Below, piece by piece: positions 19,167 to 29,819 of a stretch of 64,000 nt of DNA. The notes under the pieces were generated by a model. The model did not search any database. It was not told where the DNA came from and was given only the letters and a program-made list of their open reading frames with translations. This DNA is from Silvania confinis (GTDB taxonomy: Bacteria; Pseudomonadota; Gammaproteobacteria; Enterobacterales; Enterobacteriaceae): NCBI RefSeq assembly GCF_025564085.1, contig NZ_JAMGZJ010000078.1, positions 186,001 through 250,000 of the forward strand. Direction: 5' to 3'. Position numbers and translations under genes: made by a program. The number at the start of each line of letters is the position of its first letter. Position 1 is the first letter of the stretch.

Positions 19167-19176
19167 GGGGAACCGG

Positions 19177-21048
19177 ATGCCGAACAGCGATGCGCTGGAC
19201 AGCCAGCAGGTGTTGGCCGTCAACAACCTGAATGTGGCCTTTTCTGACGGCAGGGCAGCTGTCCCGGCGGTCAACAATCTCTCTTTTTCGCTGAAGCGCG
19301 GCGAAACGCTGGCGATTGTCGGTGAATCCGGCTCCGGGAAGTCAGTTACCGCGCTGTCGCTGATGCGCCTGATTGACCAGTCCGGTGCCCAATTGACATG
19401 CGACAGCCTGCTGCTGCGACGTCGCAGCGGTCAGGTCAGCGACCTCACTGCCCTGAATTCGTCGCAGATGCGCAGCGTGCGTGGGGCCGATATCGCGATG
19501 ATTTTCCAGGAACCGATGACCTCGCTCAACCCGGTATTTCCGGTGGGCGAGCAGATCGCCGAGTCGATTCGCCTGCATCAGGGGCTCAATGGCCCACAGG
19601 CGCTGGCTGAAGCTAAACGGATGCTGGAGCAGGTGCGGATCCCGGAGGCCGACGCCATTCTGACCCGCTACCCGCATCAGCTCTCCGGTGGTATGCGCCA
19701 GCGGGTGATGATCGCCATGGCGCTCTCATGTCGTCCGGCGGTGCTGATTGCCGATGAGCCGACAACTGCGCTCGACGTCACCATCCAGGCGCAGATCCTG
19801 CAGCTGATTAAAGTCCTGCAGGAGGAGATGGAGATGGGGGTGATCTTTATCACTCACGATATGGGCGTGGTGGCGGATATCGCCGATCGGGTGCTGGTGA
19901 TGTACCAGGGCGAAGCGGTAGAAACCGGCCCGGTTGAACAGATTTTCCACGCGCCGCAGCATCCGTATACCCGGGCGCTACTGGCTGCCGTCCCGCGACT
20001 CGGGGCGATGAACGGCAGCGATCTTCCGCGACGTTTTCCGCTGATTTCACCCGCTCAACCGGACTTTCAGGAGGCCGAGACCGAGCAGAATACCGTGGTG
20101 CCGGGCGAGCCCATTTTGCAGGTCCGCGACCTGGTGACCCGTTTTGGGCTGCGCGGCGGGCTGCTGAACCGCATCAAGAGCGAAGTGCACGCGGTAGAGC
20201 ACGTCAGCTTTGATTTGTGGCCCGGCGAAACGCTGTCGCTGGTGGGGGAGTCCGGCAGCGGAAAATCCACCACCGGGCGGGCGCTGCTGCGGCTGGTGGA
20301 GTCCCAGGCGGGCACCATCACTTTTAACGGCGAGCGCATCGACACGCTGCCTGCCAGCAAACTCCAGCCGCTGCGCCGTGATATTCAGTTTATCTTTCAG
20401 GATCCGTACGCCTCGCTCGATCCCCGCCAGACGGTGGGCTATTCGATCATGGAGCCGCTGCGGGTGCATAACCTGCTGAAAGGGGACGACGCCGAGCGTC
20501 GGGTCGCCTGGCTGCTGGAGCGGGTGGGGCTGAAACCAGAACACGCCTGGCGCTATCCGCATGAGTTTTCTGGTGGCCAGCGGCAGCGGATCTGCATTGC
20601 CCGCGCGCTGGCGCTCAACCCGAAAGTGGTGATTGCCGATGAGTCTGTCTCGGCGCTGGACGTCTCGATTCGGGCGCAAATCATCAACCTGCTGCTCGAT
20701 CTGCAGCGGGATATGGGCATCGCGTTTCTGTTTATTTCACACGATATGGCGGTGGTTGAACGTATCAGCCATCGCGTGGCGGTGATGTATCTCGGGCAAA
20801 TCGTAGAGATTGGCCCGCGCCGCGCGGTGTTCGAAAACCCACAGCACCCGTACACCCGTAAGCTGATGGCCGCCGTGCCGGTCGCTGACCCGGCTCATCG
20901 CCACGCCCGGCGGGTGCTGGTGCAGGATGAGCTGCCGGGCAATATTCGCAAGCGGGGAGAGTCTGCCGAGCGCGTGGCGCTTCGGGAGGTCAGCCCCGGT
21001 CATTTTGTCGCGCCGCCGCGCCAGGATAATGCGTTTTCACGTTTATAA
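19177..21048 (+). CDS. gsiA: Glutathione ABC importer, fused ATPase GsiA
   Basis: 623 residues with two ABC cassettes: Walker [11 protein letters not shown] and [10 protein letters not shown]; signatures LSGGMRQR and FSGGQRQR; Walker [13 protein letters not shown] and [12 protein letters not shown]. The second Walker B has Ser where most members have Pro or Ala. The ATG at 19177 follows AAGGGGAACC, and the protein then begins [11 protein letters not shown] like E. coli GsiA; in-frame upstream starts lie within iaaA. It powers uptake through GsiC/GsiD. Confidence 0.96.
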   Translation: MPNSDALDSQQVLAVNNLNVAFSDGRAAVPAVNNLSFSLKRGETLAIVGESGSGKSVTALSLMRLIDQSGAQLTCDSLLLRRRSGQVSDLTALNSSQMRSVRGADIAMIFQEPMTSLNPVFPVGEQIAESIRLHQGLNGPQALAEAKRMLEQVRIPEADAILTRYPHQLSGGMRQRVMIAMALSCRPAVLIADEPTTALDVTIQAQILQLIKVLQEEMEMGVIFITHDMGVVADIADRVLVMYQGEAVETGPVEQIFHAPQHPYTRALLAAVPRLGAMNGSDLPRRFPLISPAQPDFQEAETEQNTVVPGEPILQVRDLVTRFGLRGGLLNRIKSEVHAVEHVSFDLWPGETLSLVGESGSGKSTTGRALLRLVESQAGTITFNGERIDTLPASKLQPLRRDIQFIFQDPYASLDPRQTVGYSIMEPLRVHNLLKGDDAERRVAWLLERVGLKPEHAWRYPHEFSGGQRQRICIARALALNPKVVIADESVSALDVSIRAQIINLLLDLQRDMGIAFLFISHDMAVVERISHRVAVMYLGQIVEIGPRRAVFENPQHPYTRKLMAAVPVADPAHRHARRVLVQDELPGNIRKRGESAERVALREVSPGHFVAPPRQDNAFSRL

Positions 21049-21083
21049 CCAACAACAACAGCAGAGAACAACAGGAGAATACA

Positions 21084-22622
21084 ATGACAAAATTTGTTGC
21101 TCGCACATGGCTGTTAGCCGCGAGCGTCACGGCAGCACTGGCTGCCACCCCCGCGTTCGCGGCCAAAGACGTAGTGGTGGCGGTGGCATCGAACTTCACC
21201 ACTCTCGATCCGTATGACGCCAATGACACCCTGTCGCAGGCGGTGGCCAAGTCGTTTTATCAGGGGCTGTTCGGCCTCGACAAAGAGATGAAGCTGAAAA
21301 ACGTGCTGGCGGAGAGCTACACCGTTTCGGACGACGGGCTGGTTTATACCGTCAAGTTGCGCAGCGGGATTAAATTCCAGGACGGGACCGACTTCAACGC
21401 GGAGGCGGTGAAGGTTAACCTCGACCGCGCCAGCAATCCTGACAACAGCCTCAAACGCTATAACCTGTACAAAAATATCGCCAGCACCGAGGCGATCGAT
21501 CCCACCACGGTGAAAATCACCCTCAAGGCGCCGTTCTCGGCGTTTATCAATATCCTGGCGCACCCGGCGACGGCGATGATCTCCCCGGAAGCGCTGAAAA
21601 AATACGGCAAAGAGATTGGATTCCATCCGGTGGGCACCGGGCCGTACGAGCTGGTGACCTGGAATCAGACCGACTTTGTGAAGGTGAAGAAGTTCGCCGG
21701 ATACTGGCAGCAGGGGCTGCCGAAGCTGGACAGCATCACCTGGCGTCCGGTGGTGGATAACAACACCCGCGCGGCGATGCTGCAGACCGGTGAAGCGCAG
21801 TTTGCCTTCCCGATCCCTTACGAGCAGGCGGCAATCCTCGAGAAGAACAGCAAGCTGGAGCTGGTTGCCAGCCCGTCGATCATGCAGCGCTACATCAGCA
21901 TGAACGTCACTCAGAAGCCGTTCGACAACCCGAAAGTGCGCGAGGCCATCAACTACGCCATCAACCGCCAGGCGCTGGTGAAGGTGGCTTTTGCCGGTTA
22001 CGCCACCCCGGCGACCGGGGTGCTGCCGCCGTCGCTGGCGTATGCCCAGAGCTATCAGCCGTGGCCATACGATCCGGCCAAAGCGCGTGAGCTATTGAAA
22101 GAGGCCGGGTTCCCGAACGGCTTTAGCACTACGCTGTGGTCGTCGCACAATCACAGCACCGCGCAGAAAGTGCTGCAGTTCACCCAGCAGCAGCTGGCGC
22201 AGGTGGGCATTAAGGTGCAGGTGACGGCGATGGATGCCGGTCAGCGTGCGGCCGAAGTAGAAGGCAAAGGGCAGAAAGAGAGTGGGGTGAGAATGTTCTA
22301 CACCGGCTGGTCTGCCTCGACCGGTGAAGCCGACTGGGCCCTGTCGCCGCTGTTTGCTTCCGGCAACTGGCCGCCAACCCTGTTTAACACCGCGTTTTAC
22401 AGCAACCCACAGGTGGATAACGATTTAGTGGCGGCGCTAAAAACCACGCAGCCAGAAGAAAAAGCAAAACTGTACAAGGATGCACAGGATACTATCTGGA
22501 AGGAGTCACCGTGGGTGCCGCTGGTGGTCGAGAAGCTGGTGTCGGCGCATAACAAGGCGCTGACCGGGTTCTACATCATGCCGGATACCGGCTTTAGTTT
22601 TGACGACGCGGATCTGAAATAG
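21084..22622 (+). CDS. gsiB: Glutathione-binding periplasmic protein GsiB
   Basis: 512 residues. The Sec signal peptide is about residues 1-26 (ends TPAFA|AKD). The mature part is an SBP_bac_5 fold, with [13 protein letters not shown] and [13 protein letters not shown] motifs of dipeptide/oligopeptide binders. It delivers glutathione to the GsiC/GsiD channel. Confidence 0.95.
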   Translation: MTKFVARTWLLAASVTAALAATPAFAAKDVVVAVASNFTTLDPYDANDTLSQAVAKSFYQGLFGLDKEMKLKNVLAESYTVSDDGLVYTVKLRSGIKFQDGTDFNAEAVKVNLDRASNPDNSLKRYNLYKNIASTEAIDPTTVKITLKAPFSAFINILAHPATAMISPEALKKYGKEIGFHPVGTGPYELVTWNQTDFVKVKKFAGYWQQGLPKLDSITWRPVVDNNTRAAMLQTGEAQFAFPIPYEQAAILEKNSKLELVASPSIMQRYISMNVTQKPFDNPKVREAINYAINRQALVKVAFAGYATPATGVLPPSLAYAQSYQPWPYDPAKARELLKEAGFPNGFSTTLWSSHNHSTAQKVLQFTQQQLAQVGIKVQVTAMDAGQRAAEVEGKGQKESGVRMFYTGWSASTGEADWALSPLFASGNWPPTLFNTAFYSNPQVDNDLVAALKTTQPEEKAKLYKDAQDTIWKESPWVPLVVEKLVSAHNKALTGFYIMPDTGFSFDDADLK

Positions 22623-22631
22623 AGCACTCAT

Positions 22632-22655
22632 TCCCGCAGGTTTGCGCCTGCGGGA
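22632..22655 (+). other. Intra-operon hairpin between gsiB and gsiC
   Basis: Perfect 9-base arms TCCCGCAGG and CCTGCGGGA with a 6-base loop, without a T run. It sits between the most highly needed protein (the binding protein) and the permease genes. This is typical of a 3'-end stabiliser that lets gsiB be expressed above gsiC. Confidence 0.6.
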
Positions 22656-22669
22656 TGAGAGGAATGTGC

Positions 22670-23590
22670 ATGCTGAATTATGTGATTAAACGTTTGTTGG
22701 GGCTGATCCCGACGCTCTTGATTGTGGCGGTGCTGGTCTTTTTGTTTGTGCATATGCTGCCGGGCGATCCGGCGCGGCTGATTGCTGGCCCGGAAGCCGA
22801 CGCCACGGTCATTGAGATGGTGCGTAAGCAACTGGGGCTGGATCAACCGCTGTATGTGCAGTTCTGGCACTACATTACCAACGTCCTGCAGGGCGATTTT
22901 GGCACCTCGATGGTGTCGCGCAGGCCGGTCTCGGAAGAGATTGCCAGCCGCTTTATGCCCACTTTCTGGCTGACGCTCACCAGCATGGCGTGGGCGGTGC
23001 TATTTGGTCTGGTGGCCGGGATTGTCGCCGCCGTCTGGCGCAACCGCTGGCCGGACCGGCTGGGGATGGCGCTGGCGGTCACCGGTATTTCGTTCCCGGC
23101 ATTTGCGCTGGGGATGCTGCTGATGCAGGTCTTCTCCGTGGAGCTGGGCTGGTTGCCCACCGTGGGGGCCGACAGCTGGCAGCACTATATTCTGCCTTCT
23201 CTGACGCTGGGGGCGGCGGTGGCGGCGGTGATGGCGCGCTTTACTCGCGCCTCGTTTGTTGACGTGCTGAACGAAGATTACATGCGCACGGCCCGGGCGA
23301 AAGGGGTCAGCGAGAAGTGGGTAATCCTCAAGCACGGGCTGCGCAATGCGCTGATCCCGGTGGTCACCATGATGGGGCTGCAGTTCGGCTTTTTGCTCGG
23401 CGGCTCCATCGTGGTGGAAAAGGTCTTTAACTGGCCGGGGTTAGGGCGGCTGCTGGTCGATTCCGTCGACATGCGCGACTACCCGGTTATCCAGGCAGAA
23501 GTCCTGCTCTTTTCGCTGGAGTTTATCCTTATCAACTTAGTGGTGGACGTGCTGTACGCCGCCATTAATCCGGCTATCAGGTACAAGTAA
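22670..23590 (+). CDS. gsiC: Glutathione ABC importer permease GsiC
   Basis: 306 residues, identical in length to E. coli GsiC. Start ATG at 22670 after GAGAGGAA. Six membrane helices and the EAA loop [19 protein letters not shown]. The first helix [20 protein letters not shown] is typical of DppB-type permeases. Confidence 0.96.
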   Translation: MLNYVIKRLLGLIPTLLIVAVLVFLFVHMLPGDPARLIAGPEADATVIEMVRKQLGLDQPLYVQFWHYITNVLQGDFGTSMVSRRPVSEEIASRFMPTFWLTLTSMAWAVLFGLVAGIVAAVWRNRWPDRLGMALAVTGISFPAFALGMLLMQVFSVELGWLPTVGADSWQHYILPSLTLGAAVAAVMARFTRASFVDVLNEDYMRTARAKGVSEKWVILKHGLRNALIPVVTMMGLQFGFLLGGSIVVEKVFNWPGLGRLLVDSVDMRDYPVIQAEVLLFSLEFILINLVVDVLYAAINPAIRYK

Positions 23591-23591
23591 G

Positions 23592-24503
23592 ATGCGATTG
23601 TTAAACTGGCGGCGACAGGCCATGTTAAAGGCGATGCCGGGGCTTAAGCCGGATCAGATCCGCACCCCGTGGCACGAATTCTGGCGGCGCTTTCGTCGCC
23701 AGCCGGTGGCGATGACCGCCGGGCTGTTTGTGCTGCTGCTGATCGTGGTGGCGGTGCTGGCTCCGTGGATCGCGCCTTACGATGCGGCGAACTATTTCGA
23801 CTATGACCGGCTGAACGAAGGCCCGTCGGCAATGCACTGGTTTGGTGTGGACTCATTGGGGCGCGATATCTTTAGCCGGGTGCTGGTGGGGGCGCAGATC
23901 TCGCTGGCGGCGGGGGTGTTTGCGGTACTGATTGGCGCGGCCATCGGCACGGTGCTGGGCCTGCTGGCAGGCTACTACGAAGGCTGGTGGGACCGCATTA
24001 TCATGCGCATCTGCGACGTGCTGTTTGCCTTTCCCGGCATCCTGCTGGCGATTGCAGTGGTGGCGGTAATGGGCAACGGCATGGCCAACGTGATCATCGC
24101 CGTCGCCATCTTCTCGATCCCGGCCTTTGCCCGGCTGGTGCGCGGCAACACCCTGGTGCTTAAGCAGCAGACCTTTATCGAATCGGCGCGCAGCATCGGT
24201 GCCAGCGACGCGACCATCCTGTTCAGCCATATTCTGCCGGGAACGGTGTCGTCGATTGTGGTCTATTTCACCATGCGTATCGGGGTGTCGATTATCTCGG
24301 CTGCCAGCCTGTCGTTTTTGGGCCTTGGCGCGCAGCCGCCGACCCCGGAATGGGGGGCGATGCTCAACGAGGCGCGGGCTGATATGGTGATCGCCCCGCA
24401 CGTGGCGCTGTTCCCGAGCATGGCGATTTTCCTCACCGTTCTGGCGTTTAATTTGCTGGGCGATGGGCTGCGCGATGCGCTGGATCCGAAGATTAAGGGC
24501 TAA
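23592..24503 (+). CDS. gsiD: Glutathione ABC importer permease GsiD
   Basis: 303 residues of the DppC type. A cytoplasmic N-terminal tail of about 40 residues precedes six helices; the EAA loop is [20 protein letters not shown]. One base separates it from gsiC. Last gene of the operon, followed at once by a strong terminator. Confidence 0.96.
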   Translation: MRLLNWRRQAMLKAMPGLKPDQIRTPWHEFWRRFRRQPVAMTAGLFVLLLIVVAVLAPWIAPYDAANYFDYDRLNEGPSAMHWFGVDSLGRDIFSRVLVGAQISLAAGVFAVLIGAAIGTVLGLLAGYYEGWWDRIIMRICDVLFAFPGILLAIAVVAVMGNGMANVIIAVAIFSIPAFARLVRGNTLVLKQQTFIESARSIGASDATILFSHILPGTVSSIVVYFTMRIGVSIISAASLSFLGLGAQPPTPEWGAMLNEARADMVIAPHVALFPSMAIFLTVLAFNLLGDGLRDALDPKIKG

Positions 24504-24536
24504 AAAAAACAGCCATTCCCTGCGGAATGGCTGTTT
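24504..24536. terminator. Bidirectional terminator between gsiD and the PQQ dehydrogenase gene
   Basis: Twelve-base arms AACAGCCATTCC and GGAATGGCTGTT with a CTGC loop and an A run before it. Serves both convergent genes. Confidence 0.92.
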
Positions 24537-24555
24537 GCCGGGTACTTCAGTCTGA

Positions 24556-26985
24556 TTAAGGCAGCTTATACGCAATCACATAGTCACCGCGATCCGGCGA
24601 ATTACGCGCCCCGCCCGCGGTGATCAGCAGATACTGCTTCCCATCCACCGGCGATTTGTAGCTGATTGGCGTGCTCTGACTGCCCACCGGCAGGCGGGCT
24701 TTCCACACTTCTTTCCCCGTTGACGTATCGAACGCGCGCAGGTAGTAATCCTGCGTTGCAGCGATAAACACCAGGCCGCCCTGGGTCGCCATGGTGCCAC
24801 CGATGGTCGGCATACCAATCGGGATCGGTAATCCCATCTTCACGCCAAACGGACCGGTATCTTTCACCGTGCCTACCGGCACCTGCCAGGCAACTTTCTG
24901 CGTTTTCAGATCCACTGCCGTCAGGGTGCCAAACGGTGGTTTCTGACAAGGGATCTCAATCGGCGACATAAAGCGCACTTTGGCGTTGATGGCGTACGGC
25001 GTGCCGGATAACGGTACCGGACGGCTGATGGCAGCGGCTTCGTTGCCGTCATTCTTCGCGCCCTGGATTTCCGGCGAGGCCGGGATTAGCTGCACTTCCA
25101 GCCCGACGCGCATGTCGTTAATAAACAGGTACTGATTCACCGGGTCAATCGACAAACCGCCCCAGTTCATACCGCCTAACGAGCCCGGCAGGTTCAGCGA
25201 CGGGTCATCGCCCGGCGGGGTAAACAGGCCGTTGTAACGCTTGGATTTAAACTCGATACGGCAGATCAGCTGGTCAAACGGCGTGGCACCCCACATGTCG
25301 GACTCTTTCAGTACGTCTGCGCCAATGGTCGGCATCCCGACAGAGAAAGGCTGCGTCGGAGAATAGATCTCTTTCGGGATCTGACCCTGGGTGACGTTGC
25401 GCTCTTCGACTTTGGTCAGCGGCTGACCGGTGGCGCGATCCAGCACAAAAAGCTGGCCGGATTTGGTGCCAAAAATCAGCGCCGGGGTGGTTTTGCCATC
25501 CTTAGCCGGGAAGTCGGTAAAGGTCGGCTGCATCGGGACGTCAAAGTCCCAGAGATCGTTATGAACGGTCTGGTAAACCCATTTCACCTTACCGGTGCTG
25601 GCGTCTACGGCCACCATCGAGGCACCAAACTTACGATCCAGGGCGTTGTGCTTCACGCCCCACAGATCCACTGCCGCGCTGCCGGTCGGCATATAGACGG
25701 TATTGGACTGCGGATCGTAAGACATCGGCGCCCACACGTTCGGGGTGGAACGGGTGAAGGTCTCGTTACTGGCAGGCGCTTGCTGGTCGTCCGGCTTGCC
25801 CGGATCGAAAGCCCAGCGCAGTTCGCCGGTGATCACGTCAAAACCGCGCACCACGCCGCCCGGCATATCGGTGGCGACGTTATCCGCGACGCGACCGCCA
25901 ATCACCACGGTGGTGCCGGCTAATGTTGGGGCGGAGGTCGGATAGTAGAGGCCGGTATCCGCGCCTTTACCCATCTGCGCGCTCAGGCTGACGCGGCCGT
26001 GATTGCCGAAGTCTTCGCAGAACGCACCGGTATCCGCATCCAGGGCAACCAGTTCCGGGGTCACGCTGTTCATGATGATGCGGCGTGTGCACTGGGCATC
26101 CGCAGGCATCGAAACAGCGGCCACCGGGGAGGAGCCCGGCAGGGTCGGCTGCTGTAGCGGGGCCTGGGCATCAAAGTAAGCCAGCCCGCGACAGCGCATC
26201 CACTTTTTCTGTTTGGCGTTGATCTCGGTTTTCCACCGCTCTTTGCCGGTGGTGGCATCGACCGCAATCACGTTGTTGTGTGGCGTACAGAGGAACAGCG
26301 TGTTGCCAATCTGCAATGGTGTCTGCTGATCTTCCGCGCCGCCGCCGTTCGGGCTGACAGGAATATCGCCGGTGCGGTAGGTCCAGGCCACCTGCAGGTC
26401 TTTAACGTTATCGCGGGTGATCTGGTCCAGCGCCACAAAGCGTGATGCGCCCGGGGTGTTGCCGTAGTTGGCCCAGTCGCGCTGTTCTTCGCCAGGTTTG
26501 ACCGGAGTGAGCGGCAACGGCGCGCCCGAGGCGGTGACTGGATCGTGCGGGACAAACATGCCCCCCACGGTGGCGGCAAAGGCAATTGCCAGCACCGCCG
26601 CAATCGCGCCTGCACCTTTCCAGCACGGCGTTTTACCGGCGCGGCGTAACAGCGCAGGTAAGGACAGCGCCACCAGAATGCCAATGCCCGCGAGGGTTAA
26701 CAGACGCGAGACCAGCGGCCAGAAATCGAAGCCGACATCCCACAAGGCCCAGATGGCGGTGCCCACTAACACCACGAAGTAGAGAATGGCACCGCTCAGG
26801 CGCTGGCGCAGAAGTTGCACACCGGAGATAACCAGCAGGCAACCGCTGATCAGAAAGTAGGGGCTGCCCTTAACGCTGACCAGCTTCCCACCGTAGTAAG
26901 CGAAGAATATCCCCATCGCCAGGATGACGACGCCCAGAATCCCCAGCAGCACGGCTGCGGTTCTGGATAATTTTTGGACGGACAT
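24556..26985 (-). CDS. gcd: Membrane-bound PQQ-dependent glucose dehydrogenase (quinoprotein)
   Basis: 809 residues from the ATG at 26985 (MSVQKLSRTAAVLLG) with AGGGAAC upstream. Five N-terminal membrane helices within residues 1-145 are followed by a periplasmic eight-bladed propeller with repeated tryptophan-docking units such as TGKERWKTE and TGELRWAFDPG. WDFDVPMQPTFTDFP and WGGLSIDPVNQYLF match Gcd signatures. It oxidises glucose in the periplasm and passes electrons to ubiquinone. The family also includes quinate/shikimate enzymes, so substrate is not certain. E. coli has gcd elsewhere and yliE/yliF here. No PQQ synthesis genes are in the window. Confidence 0.85.
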   Translation of the reverse strand: MSVQKLSRTAAVLLGILGVVILAMGIFFAYYGGKLVSVKGSPYFLISGCLLVISGVQLLRQRLSGAILYFVVLVGTAIWALWDVGFDFWPLVSRLLTLAGIGILVALSLPALLRRAGKTPCWKGAGAIAAVLAIAFAATVGGMFVPHDPVTASGAPLPLTPVKPGEEQRDWANYGNTPGASRFVALDQITRDNVKDLQVAWTYRTGDIPVSPNGGGAEDQQTPLQIGNTLFLCTPHNNVIAVDATTGKERWKTEINAKQKKWMRCRGLAYFDAQAPLQQPTLPGSSPVAAVSMPADAQCTRRIIMNSVTPELVALDADTGAFCEDFGNHGRVSLSAQMGKGADTGLYYPTSAPTLAGTTVVIGGRVADNVATDMPGGVVRGFDVITGELRWAFDPGKPDDQQAPASNETFTRSTPNVWAPMSYDPQSNTVYMPTGSAAVDLWGVKHNALDRKFGASMVAVDASTGKVKWVYQTVHNDLWDFDVPMQPTFTDFPAKDGKTTPALIFGTKSGQLFVLDRATGQPLTKVEERNVTQGQIPKEIYSPTQPFSVGMPTIGADVLKESDMWGATPFDQLICRIEFKSKRYNGLFTPPGDDPSLNLPGSLGGMNWGGLSIDPVNQYLFINDMRVGLEVQLIPASPEIQGAKNDGNEAAAISRPVPLSGTPYAINAKVRFMSPIEIPCQKPPFGTLTAVDLKTQKVAWQVPVGTVKDTGPFGVKMGLPIPIGMPTIGGTMATQGGLVFIAATQDYYLRAFDTSTGKEVWKARLPVGSQSTPISYKSPVDGKQYLLITAGGARNSPDRGDYVIAYKLP

Positions 26986-27013
26986 AAATGTTCCCTGATG
27001 TTGGCAAAAGTGC

Positions 27014-27031
27014 TTGAGTGAAATCACTCAA
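27014..27031. promoter_or_regulatory. Palindromic operator candidate of the PQQ dehydrogenase gene
   Basis: TTGAGTGAAATCACTCAA, 8-base arms with a 2-base centre. On the minus strand it follows a TATAAA -10-like hexamer (about 27040-27045) and precedes the start codon by about 28 bases, so a bound protein would block transcription initiation. Confidence 0.5.
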
Positions 27032-27178
27032 AAGTGATGATTTATAATCTAAGGCGCGCGATTGTACAACAACCAGGTAACAATATATTTACCAGAATTA
27101 GCCTTCTCAACGGCCGGGCAGAGAGGCGGCAACCTTGCTATCATCGGGCTATCTCAGGCAGATCAAGGAATAACAGCG

Positions 27179-27616
27179 ATGGTTAACGTGCGTGAAGCAA
27201 GGGCGGAGGATTACGACGCATGGCTCGCCCTGTGGAAGGGTTATCTGAGTTTTTACGGCACCGACCTCGAAGCGGCGGTGACCGTCGCGACCTGGCGTCG
27301 GGTGTTGTCCGCGGATTCGGGTCTGTTCTGCCGACTGGCTGAAAGCGAGCAGGGCGTGGTGGGTTTCGCGATTTGTGTGCTGCACGAAGGAACCTGGGTG
27401 ACAACGCCGCTGTGCTATCTGGAAGATTTGTTCGTGGCTGACGCGGCGCGCGGCAAGGGGGCGGGCAGGGCGTTGATTGAAGCAATCATTGAGGAGGCCC
27501 GGGAAAAATCATGGTCTAAGGTCTACTGGGTCACGCGGGAAGGCAATCCGGCCCGCGCGCTGTATGACCAGTTGGCGGTTGTGGATGATTACGTTCGCTA
27601 CCGGGTGACGATTTAA
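27179..27616 (+). CDS. GNAT-family N-acetyltransferase
   Basis: 145 residues from the ATG at 27179, which follows AAGGA by ten bases; the longer reading frame upstream lacks a ribosome binding site. CYLEDLFVADAARGKGAGRALIEAI is the acetyl-CoA binding motif A. VTREGNPARALYDQLA is the conserved C-terminal segment. Substrate unknown. It starts close to the promoter of the divergent dehydrogenase gene. Confidence 0.85.
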   Translation: MVNVREARAEDYDAWLALWKGYLSFYGTDLEAAVTVATWRRVLSADSGLFCRLAESEQGVVGFAICVLHEGTWVTTPLCYLEDLFVADAARGKGAGRALIEAIIEEAREKSWSKVYWVTREGNPARALYDQLAVVDDYVRYRVTI

Positions 27617-27642
27617 TCTTCACACCGAGGGGTGAGGGGGGT

Positions 27643-27730
27643 TGTAGGCCGGGTAAGGCGTAGCCGCCACCCGGCGATGTCGCACTCCCTTTTTAAAGCG
27701 CCGGGCGGCACTGCGTTTGCCCGGCCTACG
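27643..27730. repeat. REP pair (BIME-like)
   Basis: Two inverted REP-like units: TGTAGGCCGGGTAAGGCGTA at the left and CTGCGTTTGCCCGGCCTACG at the right. It fills the gap between two convergent genes. Confidence 0.8.
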
Positions 27731-27733
27731 TGG

Positions 27734-28195
27734 TTAGTCAATCAACGCATCAATCGCCACGCGGCCGTCCAGCGTTTGCAGCCAGCGCGGGGCGTTCAGC
27801 GTGTCAGCGTAGAAGTTCACCAGTTCATACAGCAGTCCTTCCATCACCTTTGCCATATCGCTTGGCAGTGCATTGCTGATGAGCAGCTGCGTGAGCGTCT
27901 GACAATACTGCCCAAGCTGCTCGCTTTCTGGTTCAAATGCGGGAAGACGGGAAGGGAGATCGTTAAGAGTGAAACGCTCTACCAGATGCGGCGGAATGGG
28001 CTCGTTGAGCGTCGGCTGTAATAAAGCGAGACAGGCAGAAAGACGGGCGCAGAGCGCCAGCTTTTCGGCGGGATCGTCGCTTTCCAGTAGGGTGTGGGCA
28101 AAGCGCTCACAGTGATCTGCCAATTCGGTGAAGTCGGTGGTGTGGGAGAACGGGGCGGTAAATAAAGAATGATCAAGGGTGGTGATAGTCGCCAT
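27734..28195 (-). CDS. Unrecognised helical protein behind a hairpin-masked ribosome binding site
   Basis: 153 residues from the ATG at 28195, with GGAGG eight bases upstream. The protein is soluble, mostly helical and acidic (ADHCERFAHTLLESDDPAEKLALCARLSACLALL). It has no signal peptide or motif I recognise. The same frame is open for 81 codons upstream; that stretch (VAPAKSGAGIDLPIKSQDP) looks like ones I remember from Ash/Icd-like ORFs in P4-family satellites, so this may be a relic of such an element. It replaces the yliE/yliF region of E. coli and is bracketed by REP repeats. Confidence 0.65.
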   Translation of the reverse strand: MATITTLDHSLFTAPFSHTTDFTELADHCERFAHTLLESDDPAEKLALCARLSACLALLQPTLNEPIPPHLVERFTLNDLPSRLPAFEPESEQLGQYCQTLTQLLISNALPSDMAKVMEGLLYELVNFYADTLNAPRWLQTLDGRVAIDALID

Positions 28196-28203
28196 AGTGG
28201 CAG

Positions 28204-28244
28204 CCTCCGATAAAGTAAGTGGATCCTGTGACTTTATCGGGAGG
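28204..28244 (-). promoter_or_regulatory. Leader hairpin sequestering the Shine-Dalgarno sequence
   Basis: On the minus-strand RNA, CCTCCCGATAAAGT pairs with ACTTTATCGGAGG (13 pairs, one bulged C) around a 14-base loop. The GGAGG of the following gene forms the 3' base of the stem. A second hairpin, GCGCCTG/CAGGCGC (28254-28273), lies just upstream. Confidence 0.7.
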
Positions 28245-28369
28245 TCAATCCCGGCGCCTGATTTTGCAGGCGCAACAGGAAGATACTGCGGGGAGATCGC
28301 AGCGACAAGCCGCAAAAGACATTCCCTGAAGGAGCCTCGCAAAAATTTTGATGCGCTGTTTTCAGACGT

Positions 28370-28493
28370 TGTAGGCCCGGTAAGGCGAAGCCGCCACCGG
28401 GCGCTGCCGCGCTCCTCGCATAAAGCGCCGGGCGGCACTGCGTTTGCCCGGCCTACGGTTTTGTAGGCCTGATAAGCGCAGCGCCATCAGGCG
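28370..28493. repeat. REP cluster (three units) upstream of the rimO end
   Basis: Units TTGTAGGCCCGGTAAGGCGA, the inverse TGCGTTTGCCCGGCCTACGG, and TTGTAGGCCTGATAAGCGCA follow one another up to the rimO stop codon. Confidence 0.8.
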
Positions 28494-29819
28494 TTAAACC
28501 CGCGAACCCCACAGGTCATATTCGTCAGCGTTTTCAACTTTTACGCGCACGATATCACCCGGTTTCACCTTAGTTTCACCGTTCAGGTACACCGCGCCGT
28601 CGATTTCCGGGGCATCGGCCATGCTGCGGCCAATTGCGCCTTCTTCGTCCACTTCATCGATGATGACCAGAATTTCGCGGCCCACTTTTTCCTGCAGACG
28701 CTCAGCAGAGATCTGCTGTTGCAGCTGCATAAAGCGGTTCCAGCGCTCTTCTTTCACCTCTTCCGGCACCTGATCGGCCAGCTCGTTGGCGGTCGCGCCT
28801 TCGACCGGGCTGTACTTGAAGCAGCCCACGCGATCCAGACGCGCTTCGACCAGGAAGTCGAGCAGCATCTGGAAGTCTTCTTCGGTTTCACCCGGGAAGC
28901 CGACGATAAAGGTCGAGCGCAGGGTCAGATCCGGGCAGATTTCACGCCATTGCTTAATGCGCGCCAGCTGGCGATCGACAGAGCCAGGACGCTTCATCAG
29001 CTTCAGGATACGCGGGCTGGCGTGCTGCAGCGGGATATCCAGATACGGCAGGATCTTGCCTTCGGCCATCAGCGGGATCACGTCGTCGACGTGTGGATAC
29101 GGATAGACGTAGTGCAGACGGGTCCAGATGCCCAGCTTAGACAGCTGTTCGCACAGGCCGACCATGCTGGTTTTCACCGGCTCGCCGTTGTGGAAACCGG
29201 AGCGGTGTTTGACGTCCACGCCGTAAGCAGAGGTGTCCTGGGAGATCACCAGCAGCTCTTTCACGCCCGCATCGGCCAGACGTTTGGCTTCTGCCAGCAC
29301 TTCACCAATCGGGCGGCTGACCAGATCACCACGCATAGAGGGGATGATGCAGAAGGTGCAGCGATGGTTGCAGCCTTCGGAAATTTTAAGGTAGGCGTAG
29401 TGACGCGGGGTCAGCTTCACGCCCTGTTCCGGCACCAGGCTCAGGAATGGGTTGTGCTGTGGTTTTGGCACATAGTGGTGCACATGTTCCAGCACCTGCT
29501 CGTAGCTGTGCGGGCCGGTAATTTCCAGCACCTTCGGGTGGACTTCGCGGATTTGATCCACTTTGGCACCCAGGCAGCCAGTGACAATCACTTTGCCGTT
29601 TTCGGTGAGGGCTTCACCGATGGCTTCCAGTGACTCCTGAACGGCGCTGTCGATAAAGCCGCAGGTGTTAACGATCACCATGTCGGCGTTTTCGTAGGTG
29701 GGTACCACGTCATAGCCTTCGGTGCGCAGTTCCGTCAGGATCCGTTCGGAGTCCACCAGGTTTTTCGGGCAGCCGAGAGAGACGAAGCCGATTTTCGGCT
29801 GGTGTGTAACATTGCTCAT
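28494..29819 (-). CDS. rimO: Ribosomal protein S12 methylthiotransferase RimO
   Basis: 441 residues, identical in length to E. coli RimO. An N-terminal UPF0004 domain binds one Fe-S cluster (Cys in SLGCPKN, NTCGF, VTGCLG). The radical-SAM motif is [15 protein letters not shown]-terminal TRAM domain follows. It adds a methylthio group to Asp of S12 (uS12). Confidence 0.96.
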   Translation of the reverse strand: MSNVTHQPKIGFVSLGCPKNLVDSERILTELRTEGYDVVPTYENADMVIVNTCGFIDSAVQESLEAIGEALTENGKVIVTGCLGAKVDQIREVHPKVLEITGPHSYEQVLEHVHHYVPKPQHNPFLSLVPEQGVKLTPRHYAYLKISEGCNHRCTFCIIPSMRGDLVSRPIGEVLAEAKRLADAGVKELLVISQDTSAYGVDVKHRSGFHNGEPVKTSMVGLCEQLSKLGIWTRLHYVYPYPHVDDVIPLMAEGKILPYLDIPLQHASPRILKLMKRPGSVDRQLARIKQWREICPDLTLRSTFIVGFPGETEEDFQMLLDFLVEARLDRVGCFKYSPVEGATANELADQVPEEVKEERWNRFMQLQQQISAERLQEKVGREILVIIDEVDEEGAIGRSMADAPEIDGAVYLNGETKVKPGDIVRVKVENADEYDLWGSRV

